NCBI GenBank assembly: GCA_023663185.1
Contig: JAMPHY010000004.1
Span: 141,803-205,802 of the forward strand
Direction of reading: 5' to 3'
From: Clostridiales bacterium
Lineage (GTDB): Bacteria > Bacillota > Clostridia > Lachnospirales > Lachnospiraceae
Length of the DNA: 64,000 nucleotides
Positions 26,479-35,725 of this stretch are shown here, piece after piece. The notes below the pieces were generated by a model. That model did not search any database and was not told the DNA's origin. It saw only the letters and a list, made by a program, of their open reading frames with translations. Each line of letters opens with the position of its first letter. The first letter of the stretch is position 1. The position numbers and the translations under genes are program-made.

Positions 26479-28110
26479 ATGGCACAACAGAAGAAGGACA
26501 GCTTTGTGCTTCAAGCAGGTATTCTGGCGGCGGCAGGCATAATTGTAAGAATCATAGGTCTGTTATACCGCAGTCCGCTGACCAGCATTATCGGTTTGGA
26601 AGGAAACGGTTATTACACCAATGCCATCAATATCTACACTATAATTTTATTGATTTCATCGTATAGTATACCCTCTGCCATTTCAAAAGTCATTGCGCAG
26701 CGATTGGCTTATAAGGAATATCGAAATGCCCAGAGGGTATTTCAGTGTGCCTTGATTTATGTAGTAGTAGTGGGGGGAGTTTTTTCTATTTTTACGTTCT
26801 TGGGCGCGTCGTTTCTAGTTAAAGTGGACGGGGCGGTTCCGGTGCTGCGTGTTTTTGCGCCGACGATTTTCTTCTCAGGCTTACTCGGCGTGTTCCGTGG
26901 ATATTTTCAGGCGCACGGCTCAATGCTCCATACTTCACTTTCACAGATTTTAGAGCAGATTTTAAATGCGGTCGTCAGTATTCTTGCCGCATATCTGTTA
27001 ATCGGTACGGTTTCTGGTGAAAGCGAGACTACTCAGGCGATATACGGAGCTTCGGGAAGCGCAATCGGTACGGGCGCGGGAGTTCTTATCGCACTTTTAT
27101 TCATGTTCGGCATGTACAGACTGAATGGCAGCATTATCAAAAAGAGAATAAAGCGCGACCATACGCCGATACTTGAAAGTTATAGCGAGATTTTTAAGGT
27201 TATAATAACAACTGTTACTCCATTTATTTTAAGCACATTTATCTATAACTGTTCTACGGTAGTGAATATGTATATTTATCAGGGTATCATGATAGATATG
27301 ATGGGCGTGGATAAGCCGACGACCGCGATTAGCTACGGGATTTTTTCTACGCAGGCGATTACCATTATAAATATCCCCATAGCGATTGCATCCGCAATGT
27401 CTTCTGCGTCGATACCGGGGATTTCAGCGACTTATGCGACGCATAAAGAGAATGAGACAAGGGATAAGGTAAGACAGGCAATTCATATGACTATGCTGAT
27501 TGCCATTCCCGCCGCAGTCGGTTTATTCGTACTTTCAAGACCGATTGTGCAGTTTATATATCCGCAAAAAGAAGCGCTTGACACCGCAGGGGCACTGGTG
27601 CGCGTGCTTGCAATAACTGTTGTTTTATACGGACTTTCCACCCTTACCAACGCCGTACTGCAAGGAATCGGCAAAGTCAATATCCCAGTAATTCATTCAG
27701 CGGTATCTTTAGCCGTGCAGGTAGTCATTCTGGTTTTGATGCTTTTATATACAGACCTTGACCTGTATGCGCTGGCAGGTGCCAATATCGCCTATTCACT
27801 GATGATGTGCGTCCTCAATCAATTTTCCGTCATGAAATATCTAAGCTACAAGCAGGACGTTAAAAAGACCTATTTAAAACCCATTCTTGCCTCAATCATC
27901 ATGGGAGCAGTAGCATATGGGGTTTATCAGGGTATGTTCTTTTTAATTAAAGAAAACAGGATTTCTGTTGTCGTATCCATCGCTTTAGCAGCAGCAGTCT
28001 ATTTCATTCTAATTATCAAACTCGGCGTAGTTAATGAGGAAGAGCTAAAGAGCTTCCCCAAAGGCGCCTTTTTAGTCCATCTCGCTAAAAAAATCCATTT
28101 AATAAAGTAA
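26479..28110 (+). CDS. Polytopic MATE-like flippase of the MurJ/SpoVB (polysaccharide biosynthesis) superfamily
   Basis: A 543-residue membrane protein with about 14 hydrophobic helices. It shows the N-terminal pattern GILAAAGIIVRIIGLLYRSPLTSIIG and the RGYFQAHGSM loop typical of the SpoVB/YtgP branch of lipid-linked oligosaccharide flippases. Such proteins move lipid II or related precursors across the membrane. The substrate here is not readable. I use ATG 26479 because GGAGA (26469-26473) precedes it; a TTG at 26443 overlapping the glgA stop is open too. A separate SpoVB-like gene lies at 49.0 kb. Confidence 0.88.
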   Translation: MAQQKKDSFVLQAGILAAAGIIVRIIGLLYRSPLTSIIGLEGNGYYTNAINIYTIILLISSYSIPSAISKVIAQRLAYKEYRNAQRVFQCALIYVVVVGGVFSIFTFLGASFLVKVDGAVPVLRVFAPTIFFSGLLGVFRGYFQAHGSMLHTSLSQILEQILNAVVSILAAYLLIGTVSGESETTQAIYGASGSAIGTGAGVLIALLFMFGMYRLNGSIIKKRIKRDHTPILESYSEIFKVIITTVTPFILSTFIYNCSTVVNMYIYQGIMIDMMGVDKPTTAISYGIFSTQAITIINIPIAIASAMSSASIPGISATYATHKENETRDKVRQAIHMTMLIAIPAAVGLFVLSRPIVQFIYPQKEALDTAGALVRVLAITVVLYGLSTLTNAVLQGIGKVNIPVIHSAVSLAVQVVILVLMLLYTDLDLYALAGANIAYSLMMCVLNQFSVMKYLSYKQDVKKTYLKPILASIIMGAVAYGVYQGMFFLIKENRISVVVSIALAAAVYFILIIKLGVVNEEELKSFPKGAFLVHLAKKIHLIK

Positions 28111-28115
28111 AAATG

Positions 28116-28150
28116 GTAACAGTTTAGTCCACAGACGAATGGACTGTTAC
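28116..28150 (+). terminator. Hairpin after the flippase gene
   Basis: GTAACA (28116-28121) and GTCCA (28127-28131) pair with TGGAC and TGTTAC (28140-28150), with a 5-base bulge. The site starts six bases after the stop codon; the T run is poor. Confidence 0.45.
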
Positions 28151-28270
28151 TAAAAATTTGCTTTATGTACCTATATAGTCGTTCATCAACCATGAATAAA
28201 TACCTTCTAAATACGGCATAATAAGATTGACAATTTTTTAAATGTCGCAAATTCAATCAGGAGGTATACT

Positions 28271-28456
28271 ATGGCTAACTTATCAGAACTTGAATTACAG
28301 AATCTTCGTCACCTTATGGGCGGATATGACGTGACACACTGCAAAATGAAGGAATATGCGGAATGCGCAACCGATACGCAGATTAAGCAGTTCTTTGAAA
28401 AAGGCGCAAAATCCGCGATGCAGAACAAAGAACAGTTAATGCAGTTTTTAGGTTAA
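28271..28456 (+). CDS. Small protein, possible spore-coat (CotF-associated) protein
   Basis: A 61-residue soluble helical protein beginning MANLSELELQNLRHLMGGYD, with AGGAGGTA at 28259-28266. The neighbouring gene 31 bases downstream encodes a CotF-like protein. Such short and long pairs occur in Clostridia and are often annotated as spore coat related. My assignment rests on this pattern and on the LQNLRHL helix, not on an alignment. Both genes are probably one transcript. Confidence 0.6.
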   Translation: MANLSELELQNLRHLMGGYDVTHCKMKEYAECATDTQIKQFFEKGAKSAMQNKEQLMQFLG

Positions 28457-28487
28457 ATCTTAAGAAAGTGAATGGAGGTTATGTAAT

Positions 28488-28748
28488 ATGCAGATGCAGG
28501 AAAAAACAATGGTAGCAGACACACTTACGGGAATCAACGGCGAACTCGTGCGTTTCGGCGAAATGATACCGCAGACGGAAAATAAAGAGTTAAAGCAGAC
28601 TTTGAAGCAGTTTAGAAACGCCTGTGAGCAGTCGCAGGAGGAACTCTATCAGCTCGCAAGGGAGAAGTCCTATTATGTGCCTGCGGCAAAGGCTACACAG
28701 GCGGAAATCGACCATGTGAAGTCCTTATTTACCGAAAAAACTCTTTAA
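28488..28748 (+). CDS. CotF-like (coat F domain) spore coat protein
   Basis: An 86-residue helical protein with MVADTLTGINGELVRFGEMI and a C-terminal YYVPA element followed by a helix, the layout of coat-F-type proteins. These are small four-helix ferritin-like coat components. ATG 28488 has GGAGG at 28473-28477. Its last four bases overlap the stop end of the convergent rqcH gene. It forms a pair with the 61-residue gene upstream. Confidence in expression is good, confidence in the coat role moderate. Confidence 0.65.
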   Translation: MQMQEKTMVADTLTGINGELVRFGEMIPQTENKELKQTLKQFRNACEQSQEELYQLAREKSYYVPAAKATQAEIDHVKSLFTEKTL

Positions 28749-30541
28749 TCATCAAGCTGCGTTAAGTGGGATATGTCGGAGTCGATTGCCATAGAAAAGT
28801 TGGTATAGTATACGACAAATCCCGGCTTGGCGCCGTTTGGCTTTTTCACATTCTTTTTTTGCAGATAATCAATTTCTACTTTCTCCTGTTCCCTTCCTTT
28901 TGAATAATATGCCGCCAATTTCGCCGCTTCTTCAAACGTGCGGTCGGGCAGCTCTTTGCCTTCCGCCTTTACGATGACATGAGAGCCCGGAATCTTTTTG
29001 GCATGAAACCACCAGTCATTGCCGGTCGCTAATTTAAAGGTAAGCTCGTCGTTCTGGTAATTATTTTTACCTACGTAGATATGAAAGCCGTCTGAGCTTA
29101 TATAGTGGAACGGACGGCTGGTGATTTTAACCTTTTTCCCGCCGCCTTTTCTGTGTATATACCCGCTTTCAATCAACTCTTCCTTGATTTGCACCAAATC
29201 TTCCTCGTGCATGGCAATATCAAGAGCCGCCGAGATAGATTCAAGATGTTCAATCTCTTCTTTGACTTCTATAGTCAATTTAGAAAGTGCTTCATGTGTG
29301 CGCTTCAATTTGCCGTATTTATCAAAGTATTTCTTGGCATTTTCCGTAGCGGTCAAGGTATCGTCTAACGGAATCGTTATCATTTCATTTGTATAGTAGT
29401 TAAGCGCTTCCATAGACTTAGCGCCGGGGACGACATTATAGCCGTAGGTATTAAGAAGCTCTCCGTAAATACGGTATTTATCGCGTTTCTCGGTATCTTT
29501 TATCTGCTTTAGCTGTAAATCGTACTTCTTTACATTGCGCTCTAACGCCGTCTGTACGATTTTGCGCAGGTCTGTGGATTTCTGGCGGATTCTCGTAATA
29601 ATATTTTTTTCTTCATAATAGCGCTCTAAGGCTTCGCTTATCGTATTAAAATGCCGAACTTCCTTATCGGCATAGAGAGTCAGCGGGATTGCGGCAAATT
29701 CAAGTGGAGAGTTGTTTTCATATATAATATTCGGCTCAAATGCGCCGTCGCTTATTTTATTTAATAGCGAGATTAGGTTTACATAAATTTTGTCAAGTGA
29801 AGCTTCGTCCAGTGCGTTTACGGGAATATCGCCATCTATGCCCGCCCTATAGCATATTTCCTGTGCGACGATTGGCGAGAGTCCGGTATAAGCGCAGTAG
29901 AGTGCCTTATGCACAGGCATTGGCATGGTTGAAAGTTTGTCTATGAACAGCCGTTTTGCCGATGTGCCGTTTTCACGACTGGAAAGATGGTCGGAATCTA
30001 AAGCGCTGTCTTGTAAAAGCTCAAGCGGATTGAGCTTGTCCTGTGTTTTGGGAATAAAATATTCCCTGCCGGGCAGGACTTCCCTTACAGAGCTTACCAT
30101 GCCGGAAATATGTTTGATACTGTCAATTATAATGTTCTGCTCGTTACAGAAGATTATATTGCTGTGCTTCCCCATGATTTCGATAATCAGCGTTTTCTCA
30201 CAGACATCGCCCATTTCGTTAAGATGTTCTAAGCGGATTCTCACGCAGCGCTCAAGCTCAGGCTGGGTGATATCGAGAATCCTTGCATTTTGCAAATGTT
30301 TTCTTAACAGCATACAGAAGCCCGGCGCAGTCATGGGCGCCTGCTTATTTTTATCGGTCAGATAGATAAGCGGCAGCGAAGCGTCGGCGGAGAGCAAAAG
30401 CCTATACTGCGCGCCGCCTGCTTTAACCGTTATAAGAAGCTCGTCGCTCTCCGGCTGGGAGATTTTATAGATACGCCCACCTGTGAGGGTATCATTTAAT
30501 TCTTTAGTTATATTTGCAATGGTGATTCCATCGAATGCCAT
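28745..30541 (-). CDS. rqcH: Rqc2/NFACT-family ribosome quality control factor RqcH
   Basis: RqcH binds stalled 50S subunits and adds C-terminal alanine tails that mark the chain for degradation; older annotations call it fibronectin-binding protein. The 598-residue protein begins MAFDGITIANITKEL (NFACT-N), with KHSNII and a central HhH/coiled-coil part (about 270-445). It ends with the NFACT-R domain containing NDWWFHAKKIPGSHVI and a C-terminal KPGFVVY. The family's Asp-Arg pair needed for tRNA binding appears here as Glu-Arg (PELERCV). Start ATG 30541 follows AAAGG; an upstream ATG at 30571 lacks a site. The gene converges on the CotF-like gene and diverges from yicC across a palindromic element. 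Confidence 0.93.
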   Translation of the reverse strand: MAFDGITIANITKELNDTLTGGRIYKISQPESDELLITVKAGGAQYRLLLSADASLPLIYLTDKNKQAPMTAPGFCMLLRKHLQNARILDITQPELERCVRIRLEHLNEMGDVCEKTLIIEIMGKHSNIIFCNEQNIIIDSIKHISGMVSSVREVLPGREYFIPKTQDKLNPLELLQDSALDSDHLSSRENGTSAKRLFIDKLSTMPMPVHKALYCAYTGLSPIVAQEICYRAGIDGDIPVNALDEASLDKIYVNLISLLNKISDGAFEPNIIYENNSPLEFAAIPLTLYADKEVRHFNTISEALERYYEEKNIITRIRQKSTDLRKIVQTALERNVKKYDLQLKQIKDTEKRDKYRIYGELLNTYGYNVVPGAKSMEALNYYTNEMITIPLDDTLTATENAKKYFDKYGKLKRTHEALSKLTIEVKEEIEHLESISAALDIAMHEEDLVQIKEELIESGYIHRKGGGKKVKITSRPFHYISSDGFHIYVGKNNYQNDELTFKLATGNDWWFHAKKIPGSHVIVKAEGKELPDRTFEEAAKLAAYYSKGREQEKVEIDYLQKKNVKKPNGAKPGFVVYYTNFSMAIDSDISHLTQLDD

Positions 30542-30566
30542 GATTTTTGCCTTTCTATAATTAGTA

Positions 30567-30700
30567 TACAATAATAGACAGTATCAACGTAGGGCACGCT
30601 TGCGCTGCGTTGTCGCTCGTAGCGGTACTAAGCTCGAAAATACCTCGCTAAGTACCGACGGCGACATAGCACCCTACTTATGATACTGTCTATTATTGTA
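30567..30700. repeat. 134-bp palindromic element A between rqcH and yicC
   Basis: The ends are perfect 20-base inverted repeats (TACAATAATAGACAGTATCA at 30567-30586 and its complement at 30681-30700). Inner arms TGTCGC/GCGACA and GGTACTAAGC/GCTAAGTACC continue the pairing almost to the centre. The core (GTAGCGGTACTAAGCTC to CTAAGTACCGACG) recurs at about 59884-59937. As it lies between divergent genes it cannot be a plain terminator. Confidence 0.8.
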
Positions 30701-30800
30701 TAACCAGATTATGAAAATGGCAAGCTTGACTAGAGCGGAGTATTATTTTATAATGTTATAGACTGGGTGCAAAAGAACGATATGAGGAAGAGGACAGCTT

Positions 30801-31679
30801 ATGATAAAGAGTATGACGGGCTTTGGCAGGTATGAAATCGCCGAAGCGGAACGTAAAATTACAGTAGAGATTAAATCTGTCAATCACAGATATCTGGACG
30901 TATCTATTAAGATGCCTAAGAAGCTGAATTTTTTTGAAGCGGCAATCAGGAATGAACTGAAGAATTATATACAGCGGGGCAAGGTGGATATTTTTATCAC
31001 CTATGAAGATTTTACCGAGTCCAATATATGTGTAAAGTATAATAAGGAAGTGGCTGCCGAGTACATGAAGTACTTGGAGCAGATGCAGAAGGACTTCGAG
31101 CTGGATAACGACATAAGGGTATCCACGCTGTCAAGATATCCCGAAGTATTCAGCATGGAAGAGCAGACTATTGATGAAGAAGAGCTTTGGCTGCTGCTTG
31201 ATAAGGCGCTAAAAGGCGCGCTGGAAGGCTTCGTAACGTCCAGAATCAAAGAAGGTGAAAATCTGAGGGACGATTTGATTGCCAAACTTGACGGAATGCT
31301 TGAACATGTAAGTTTTATTGAAAAGCGTTCACCAGAAATCATCACGGAGTACAGGCAGAAGCTTGAAGATAAGGTTAAGGAGCTTTTGTCAGATGCGCAG
31401 ATAGACGAAAGCCGACTTCTTATGGAAGTGACTATTTATGCAGATAAGGTCTGCGTGGACGAGGAGCTTGTGCGCTTAAGAAGCCATATTGAAATGACGA
31501 GGGATAATCTGGTGCAGGGCGGAAGCATTGGGCGTAAACTGGATTTCATAGCTCAGGAAATGAACCGGGAAGCTAATACGATTCTTTCTAAGACTAATAA
31601 TCTGGAAATATCCAATCATGCAATCGACCTAAAGACCGAAATAGAAAAAGTCCGCGAACAGATTCAGAACATTGAATAA
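30801..31679 (+). CDS. yicC: YicC/YloC-family endoribonuclease
   Basis: A 292-residue protein with the hallmark start MIKSMTGFGRYE and the C-terminal DUF1732 signature (GRKLDFIAQEMNREANTILSKT). Enterobacterial YicC and Bacillus YloC are reported RNA-cleaving enzymes. Full length and intact; AGGAAGAGGA precedes the start. It heads the block yicC-remA-rpoZ that is conserved in Clostridia, where gmk usually stands between remA and rpoZ but is missing here. Confidence 0.93.
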   Translation: MIKSMTGFGRYEIAEAERKITVEIKSVNHRYLDVSIKMPKKLNFFEAAIRNELKNYIQRGKVDIFITYEDFTESNICVKYNKEVAAEYMKYLEQMQKDFELDNDIRVSTLSRYPEVFSMEEQTIDEEELWLLLDKALKGALEGFVTSRIKEGENLRDDLIAKLDGMLEHVSFIEKRSPEIITEYRQKLEDKVKELLSDAQIDESRLLMEVTIYADKVCVDEELVRLRSHIEMTRDNLVQGGSIGRKLDFIAQEMNREANTILSKTNNLEISNHAIDLKTEIEKVREQIQNIE

Positions 31680-31697
31680 GAAGGGCAGGAATAGCTG

Positions 31698-31964
31698 TTG
31701 GGAAGATTAATTCATATCGGTTTTGGCAATGTTGTAAATACGGGGAAAATCATAGCAATAGTCAGTCCCGATTCCGCGCCGATAAAGCGGCTTGTGCAGA
31801 AGGCTAAAGAAACAGGCTCAGCGATTGACGCAACACAGGGGCGAAAGACGAAGGCAGTATTGATTATGGAAAATAACCAGATTGTGTTATCCGCGCTGCT
31901 TCCGGATACAATCGCGGGCAGGGCGCGGACAGATAGCGCGCAGGCGGATACAGATACGGAATAA
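31698..31964 (+). CDS. remA: RemA/DUF370-family DNA-binding regulator
   Basis: An 88-residue RemA-like protein. In Bacillus RemA forms ring-like oligomers that bind DNA and activate biofilm matrix genes. The stretch LIHIGFGNVVNTGKIIAIVSPDSAPIKR (residues 4-31, quoted in part) and DATQGRKTKAVLIM are diagnostic. It begins with TTG 31698, preceded by GGCAGGA, 18 bases after yicC. The last 20 residues are a polar tail beyond the core domain. Confidence 0.92.
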   Translation: MGRLIHIGFGNVVNTGKIIAIVSPDSAPIKRLVQKAKETGSAIDATQGRKTKAVLIMENNQIVLSALLPDTIAGRARTDSAQADTDTE

Positions 31965-32048
31965 AAGCGTTATTATTTTGGTAATTTTCAATTAATGATA
32001 AAATAAAATTTTGGTGCGAAGCTAAGGGCTTACGCGAAAGGAGAAAAA

Positions 32049-32465
32049 ATGTTACATCCATCATATGCAGATTTAATGAAGGTAGTAAACAAAGATGTTG
32101 AAGAAGGCAACGAACCTGTGGTAAGCAGCCGTTATTCTATAGTAATGGCGACTTCTAAGAGGGCGAGACAGATTATTTCCGGCGACGATGTGCTGGTAAG
32201 TAATTATGACGGCAGGAAACCGTTATCTGCGGCAATTGAAGAGCTGAATCAGGGCAAAATAAGGATTTTAGGAGATGATGAAATCGACGATTTCAGCGAT
32301 TTGGATGAGTTGGAAGATTTGGAAGAGGATACCGAAGAGCAGGACTCTTTGGCGGATTTTGCTTCGGATAAAAATCCTGATGCTTTGACAGATTCTGCTT
32401 CGGACGAAAATCCTGACGCAGCGGCGGAAACTGTTGTAGAAGCAGTCGATAACAAAGAAGAATAA
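32049..32465 (+). CDS. rpoZ: RNA polymerase omega subunit with long acidic tail
   Basis: Omega promotes assembly of RNA polymerase around beta-prime. Residues 1-80 hold the fold, with YSIVMATSKRARQI and KPLSAAIEEL as the conserved helices. The remaining 60 residues form an acidic tail with a repeated SDKNPDA/SDENPDA motif, much longer than in most omega subunits (about 70-90 residues in total). GAAAGGAGAAA precedes the ATG. rimO follows after 10 bases. Confidence 0.92.
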   Translation: MLHPSYADLMKVVNKDVEEGNEPVVSSRYSIVMATSKRARQIISGDDVLVSNYDGRKPLSAAIEELNQGKIRILGDDEIDDFSDLDELEDLEEDTEEQDSLADFASDKNPDALTDSASDENPDAAAETVVEAVDNKEE

Positions 32466-32475
32466 AGTTAAGCAA

Positions 32476-33828
32476 ATGGGCGATAAAATATTTTTTATTT
32501 CTTTGGGTTGTGATAAAAATCTGGTAGATTCGGAAATGATGCTCGGACTTTTATCCGAAAAAGGCTACGAGTTTACCGATGATGAGACAGAATCTGACAT
32601 AGTTGTCATAAATACCTGCTGTTTTATTAATGACGCGAAGCAGGAGAGTATAGATACTATACTTGAGATGGCGGAGCTTAGAAAAAGCGGTAAGGTTAAA
32701 GCACTTGTTGTAACGGGCTGTCTCGCTCAGCGGTATAAAGAGGAGATACAGAAGGAAATTCCCGAAGTAGACGCTATTATCGGCACTACGGCGATTGATG
32801 AAATTACAGGTGTTATTGAAAGACTGCTTGTGGAAGACGCTTCTTGCAGACTGAATAAATATAACAGTCTTGACAAGGAGCCGTTTACAGATATCAAGCG
32901 TATAGTAACTACGGGTGGATATTTTGCCTACCTTAAGATAGCCGAAGGCTGCGACAAACACTGTACATATTGCATTATTCCGAAGGTGCGCGGAAAGTAC
33001 AGAAGCATTCCGATGGAAAGCCTTGTAAAAGAAGCTGAGACTCTTGCAGACGGCGGCGTTAAGGAGCTTATTCTGGTAGCGCAGGAGACGACTACATACG
33101 GAGTCGATTTGTATGGAAAAAAGATGTTATCCGAACTCCTTCGCAGACTGTGCAGGATTGAAGGGATACAATGGATTCGTCTTTTGTACTGCTATCCGGA
33201 GGAGATTGACGACGAGCTGATTAGCACTATCGAGACCGAGCCGAAAATTTGTCATTATTTGGATATTCCCATACAGCATGGCTGTGATAATATTTTAAAG
33301 AGAATGGGACGTAGGACTAACAGGCAGGAGATAGAAGAAATAATTAAGAAGCTACGAAGCCGTATACCCGATATCTGTATCAGAACTACGCTTATTACGG
33401 GATTTCCCGGAGAAACCGAGGAAGAACATAAAGAGCTTATGGCGTTTGTAGAGAATCTGAAGTTCGACCGTCTGGGCGTATTCACTTATTCGCAGGAAGA
33501 AGACACTCCGGCAGCGGATATGCCGAATCAGATTGCTGAAGAAGTTAAGGAAGAACGTCAAGCACAGCTTATGGAGTTGCAGCAGGAAATTGCTTTTAAT
33601 GCGGCAGAGTCCATGACAGGAGTCTGTGTGGACGCCATGATAGAGGGAAAAGTGGCGGAAGATGACGTCTATGTGGCGAGGACATATAAGGACGCGCCAA
33701 ACGTAGACGGACTTGTGTTTATTAATACGCAAAGGGAATTTATGAGCGGAGATTTTGTGAAGGTCAGGATTACCGGAGCTTATGAATATGATTTGATTGG
33801 AGAGTTAGAAGATGAATCTGCCAAATAA
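32476..33828 (+). CDS. rimO: Ribosomal protein S12 methylthiotransferase RimO
   Basis: A radical-SAM enzyme that methylthiolates an aspartate of ribosomal protein S12. It has the N-terminal MTTase domain with cysteines in LGCDKN, NTCCF and TGCLA, the radical-SAM cluster CDKHCTYC (Cys159, 163, 166), and a C-terminal TRAM domain (about 385-445). It has 450 residues, normal length. The end overlaps pgsA by 17 bases, so the two are translationally linked. Confidence 0.95.
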   Translation: MGDKIFFISLGCDKNLVDSEMMLGLLSEKGYEFTDDETESDIVVINTCCFINDAKQESIDTILEMAELRKSGKVKALVVTGCLAQRYKEEIQKEIPEVDAIIGTTAIDEITGVIERLLVEDASCRLNKYNSLDKEPFTDIKRIVTTGGYFAYLKIAEGCDKHCTYCIIPKVRGKYRSIPMESLVKEAETLADGGVKELILVAQETTTYGVDLYGKKMLSELLRRLCRIEGIQWIRLLYCYPEEIDDELISTIETEPKICHYLDIPIQHGCDNILKRMGRRTNRQEIEEIIKKLRSRIPDICIRTTLITGFPGETEEEHKELMAFVENLKFDRLGVFTYSQEEDTPAADMPNQIAEEVKEERQAQLMELQQEIAFNAAESMTGVCVDAMIEGKVAEDDVYVARTYKDAPNVDGLVFINTQREFMSGDFVKVRITGAYEYDLIGELEDESAK

Positions 33829-34345
33829 ATTGACAATGTTTCGAGTGATTTTAATTCCGTTTTTTGTATTGTTTATGTTGGTTGACATAACTACAGTTGA
33901 TAAATGGATTGCGCTGGCAATTTTTATTATTGCGAGCCTGACAGACCTGTTGGACGGCAAGATTGCCAGAAAATACAATCTGGTTACTAATTTTGGAAAG
34001 TTTATGGACCCTTTAGCAGATAAATTGCTTGTCTGCGCGGCGCTTATATGTCTGGTGGAGATGTCGGTGCTGCCTGCATGGATAGTTATCATCATTATTT
34101 CAAGAGAATTTATAATCAGCGGTTTCAGGCTGATTGCTTCCGATAACGGAGTAGTAATTGCTGCAAGCTATTTTGGAAAATTCAAAACTACGTTTCAAAT
34201 GATTATGATTTGCCTGATGATTGCAGACATAGAAGCGTTGCAGATTTTAACCGATATCGTTATGTGGGTGGCGCTTGCGCTTACGGTTATCTCATTAATT
34301 GATTATCTGGTTAAAAATAAAGATGTTATGAAGGAAACCCAATAA
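33812..34345 (+). CDS. pgsA: CDP-diacylglycerol-glycerol-3-phosphate 3-phosphatidyltransferase
   Basis: Makes phosphatidylglycerol phosphate at the membrane. The CDP-alcohol phosphotransferase signature D-x2-D-G-x2-A-R-x8-G-x3-D-x3-D is complete (DLLDGKIAR to GKFMDPLAD, about residues 44-69). Several hydrophobic helices follow; length 177 residues is typical. It starts inside the end of rimO with GGAGAG upstream, and cinA follows after 37 bases, the usual clostridial order. Confidence 0.95.
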   Translation: MNLPNKLTMFRVILIPFFVLFMLVDITTVDKWIALAIFIIASLTDLLDGKIARKYNLVTNFGKFMDPLADKLLVCAALICLVEMSVLPAWIVIIIISREFIISGFRLIASDNGVVIAASYFGKFKTTFQMIMICLMIADIEALQILTDIVMWVALALTVISLIDYLVKNKDVMKETQ

Positions 34346-34382
34346 TAAGGCACCGTGTTTTTATGGAAAGGAATAAGACATA

Positions 34383-35651
34383 ATGATAGTGGAAATTATT
34401 TCGGTAGGAACCGAAATTTTACTTGGCAACATTGTAAATACTAATGCGGCTTATCTTGCGGAGAAATGCGCGGGACTCGGATTGTCGTGTTATTATCAGG
34501 ACGTGGTGGGCGATAACGAGGAACGCCTGCTGGGAGTGATTCAGACGGCGCTCTCAAGAGCCGATATAATTCTTTTATCGGGCGGGCTTGGTCCTACACA
34601 GGACGATTTGACTAAGGAGACGGCGGCTAAGGCGCTGGGGAAAAATCTTTATCTGCATGAACCAAGTAAAGAAGCCATTACAGAATTTTTCCAAAGTAGA
34701 GGCATTGAGATAACGGAGAATAATTGGAAGCAGGCGATGGTGCCGGAGGGCTGTATAGTAATTGATAACCCGAACGGTACGGCGCCGGGAATCATCATGA
34801 ATGAAAACGGTAAACGTGTTATTCTGATGCCGGGACCGCCAAATGAGCTGATACCTATGTTTGATAATTCCATCATACCGTATTTAAGCGCATTAGAGCC
34901 GGGGATTATATATTCACAGACCGTTAAAATCTGTGGTGTAGGCGAGAGTAAAGCGGAGTCGATGGTAGAAGATTTGATAAATGAGCAGAGCAACCCGACG
35001 ATTGCAACATATGCAAAGACCGGCGAGGTGCATCTGAGAGTAACCGCAAGGGCGGAGGACGAAAAAGAAGCCAAAAAGCTGGTGAAGCCGATAGTTAAGG
35101 AGCTTAAGGGACGTTTCGGCAACAGCATTTATACGACGCAGGAAGATATTACTTTGGAAAAAGCGGTGGTTGATTTGTTGGTGGCAAATAACCTTACAAT
35201 TACCACGGTGGAATCCTGTACGGGAGGAATGCTTGCGGCAAGGCTGATTAATGTGCCGGGAGTTTCTGAAGTGTTTAAGACCGGATATATCACATATTCC
35301 AATAAGTCTAAGCGCAAGGTGCTGGGAATTAAGAAGTCCTTGCTTGAGAATTATGGAGCGGTCAGCTATGAAACCGCAAGGGAGATGGCAAAGAAGGCGG
35401 CTATTTTCACTAAGACTGACGTAGCGGTAAGTATAACGGGGATTGCAGGTCCTGATGGCGCCACCGATGAAAAGCCGATAGGACTAGTATATATTGCATG
35501 TAACGTTTGTGGACGCATAGAAGTGAAAGAGTGCCATTTCAGCGGCAATCGTATGAAAATCCGTGAGAATACTGTTTCGGCGGCGTTATCGATGTTACGC
35601 GAGTCGATTTTAGCATACTATAGCGAAGTGACTTTCGGAGAGCAAAAATAG
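34383..35651 (+). CDS. cinA: CinA family protein (nicotinamide-nucleotide amidohydrolase / competence-damage protein)
   Basis: A 422-residue two-domain protein. The N-terminal molybdopterin-binding-like domain shows SVGTEILLGNIVNTNA and LSGGLGPTQDD. The C-terminal PncC-type domain (about 255-415) shows VESCTGGMLAARL and SITGIAGPDGATDEKPIG, the amidohydrolase active-site region that recycles nicotinamide mononucleotide. Normally recA is next; here a 4.8-kb accessory segment separates them. ATG 34383 has GGAAAGGAA upstream. Confidence 0.94.
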   Translation: MIVEIISVGTEILLGNIVNTNAAYLAEKCAGLGLSCYYQDVVGDNEERLLGVIQTALSRADIILLSGGLGPTQDDLTKETAAKALGKNLYLHEPSKEAITEFFQSRGIEITENNWKQAMVPEGCIVIDNPNGTAPGIIMNENGKRVILMPGPPNELIPMFDNSIIPYLSALEPGIIYSQTVKICGVGESKAESMVEDLINEQSNPTIATYAKTGEVHLRVTARAEDEKEAKKLVKPIVKELKGRFGNSIYTTQEDITLEKAVVDLLVANNLTITTVESCTGGMLAARLINVPGVSEVFKTGYITYSNKSKRKVLGIKKSLLENYGAVSYETAREMAKKAAIFTKTDVAVSITGIAGPDGATDEKPIGLVYIACNVCGRIEVKECHFSGNRMKIRENTVSAALSMLRESILAYYSEVTFGEQK

Positions 35652-35725
35652 TATTGCGGATTGTGTTGAATAACTGTTGAATAAGAATGAGAAAAACGGA
35701 CTAAGGAAGGAGCATAGTTATTAGA

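Noticed and set aside
31965-32048. A short gmk remnant between remA and rpoZ
   Set aside because: The 84 bases show no guanylate kinase motif in any frame.
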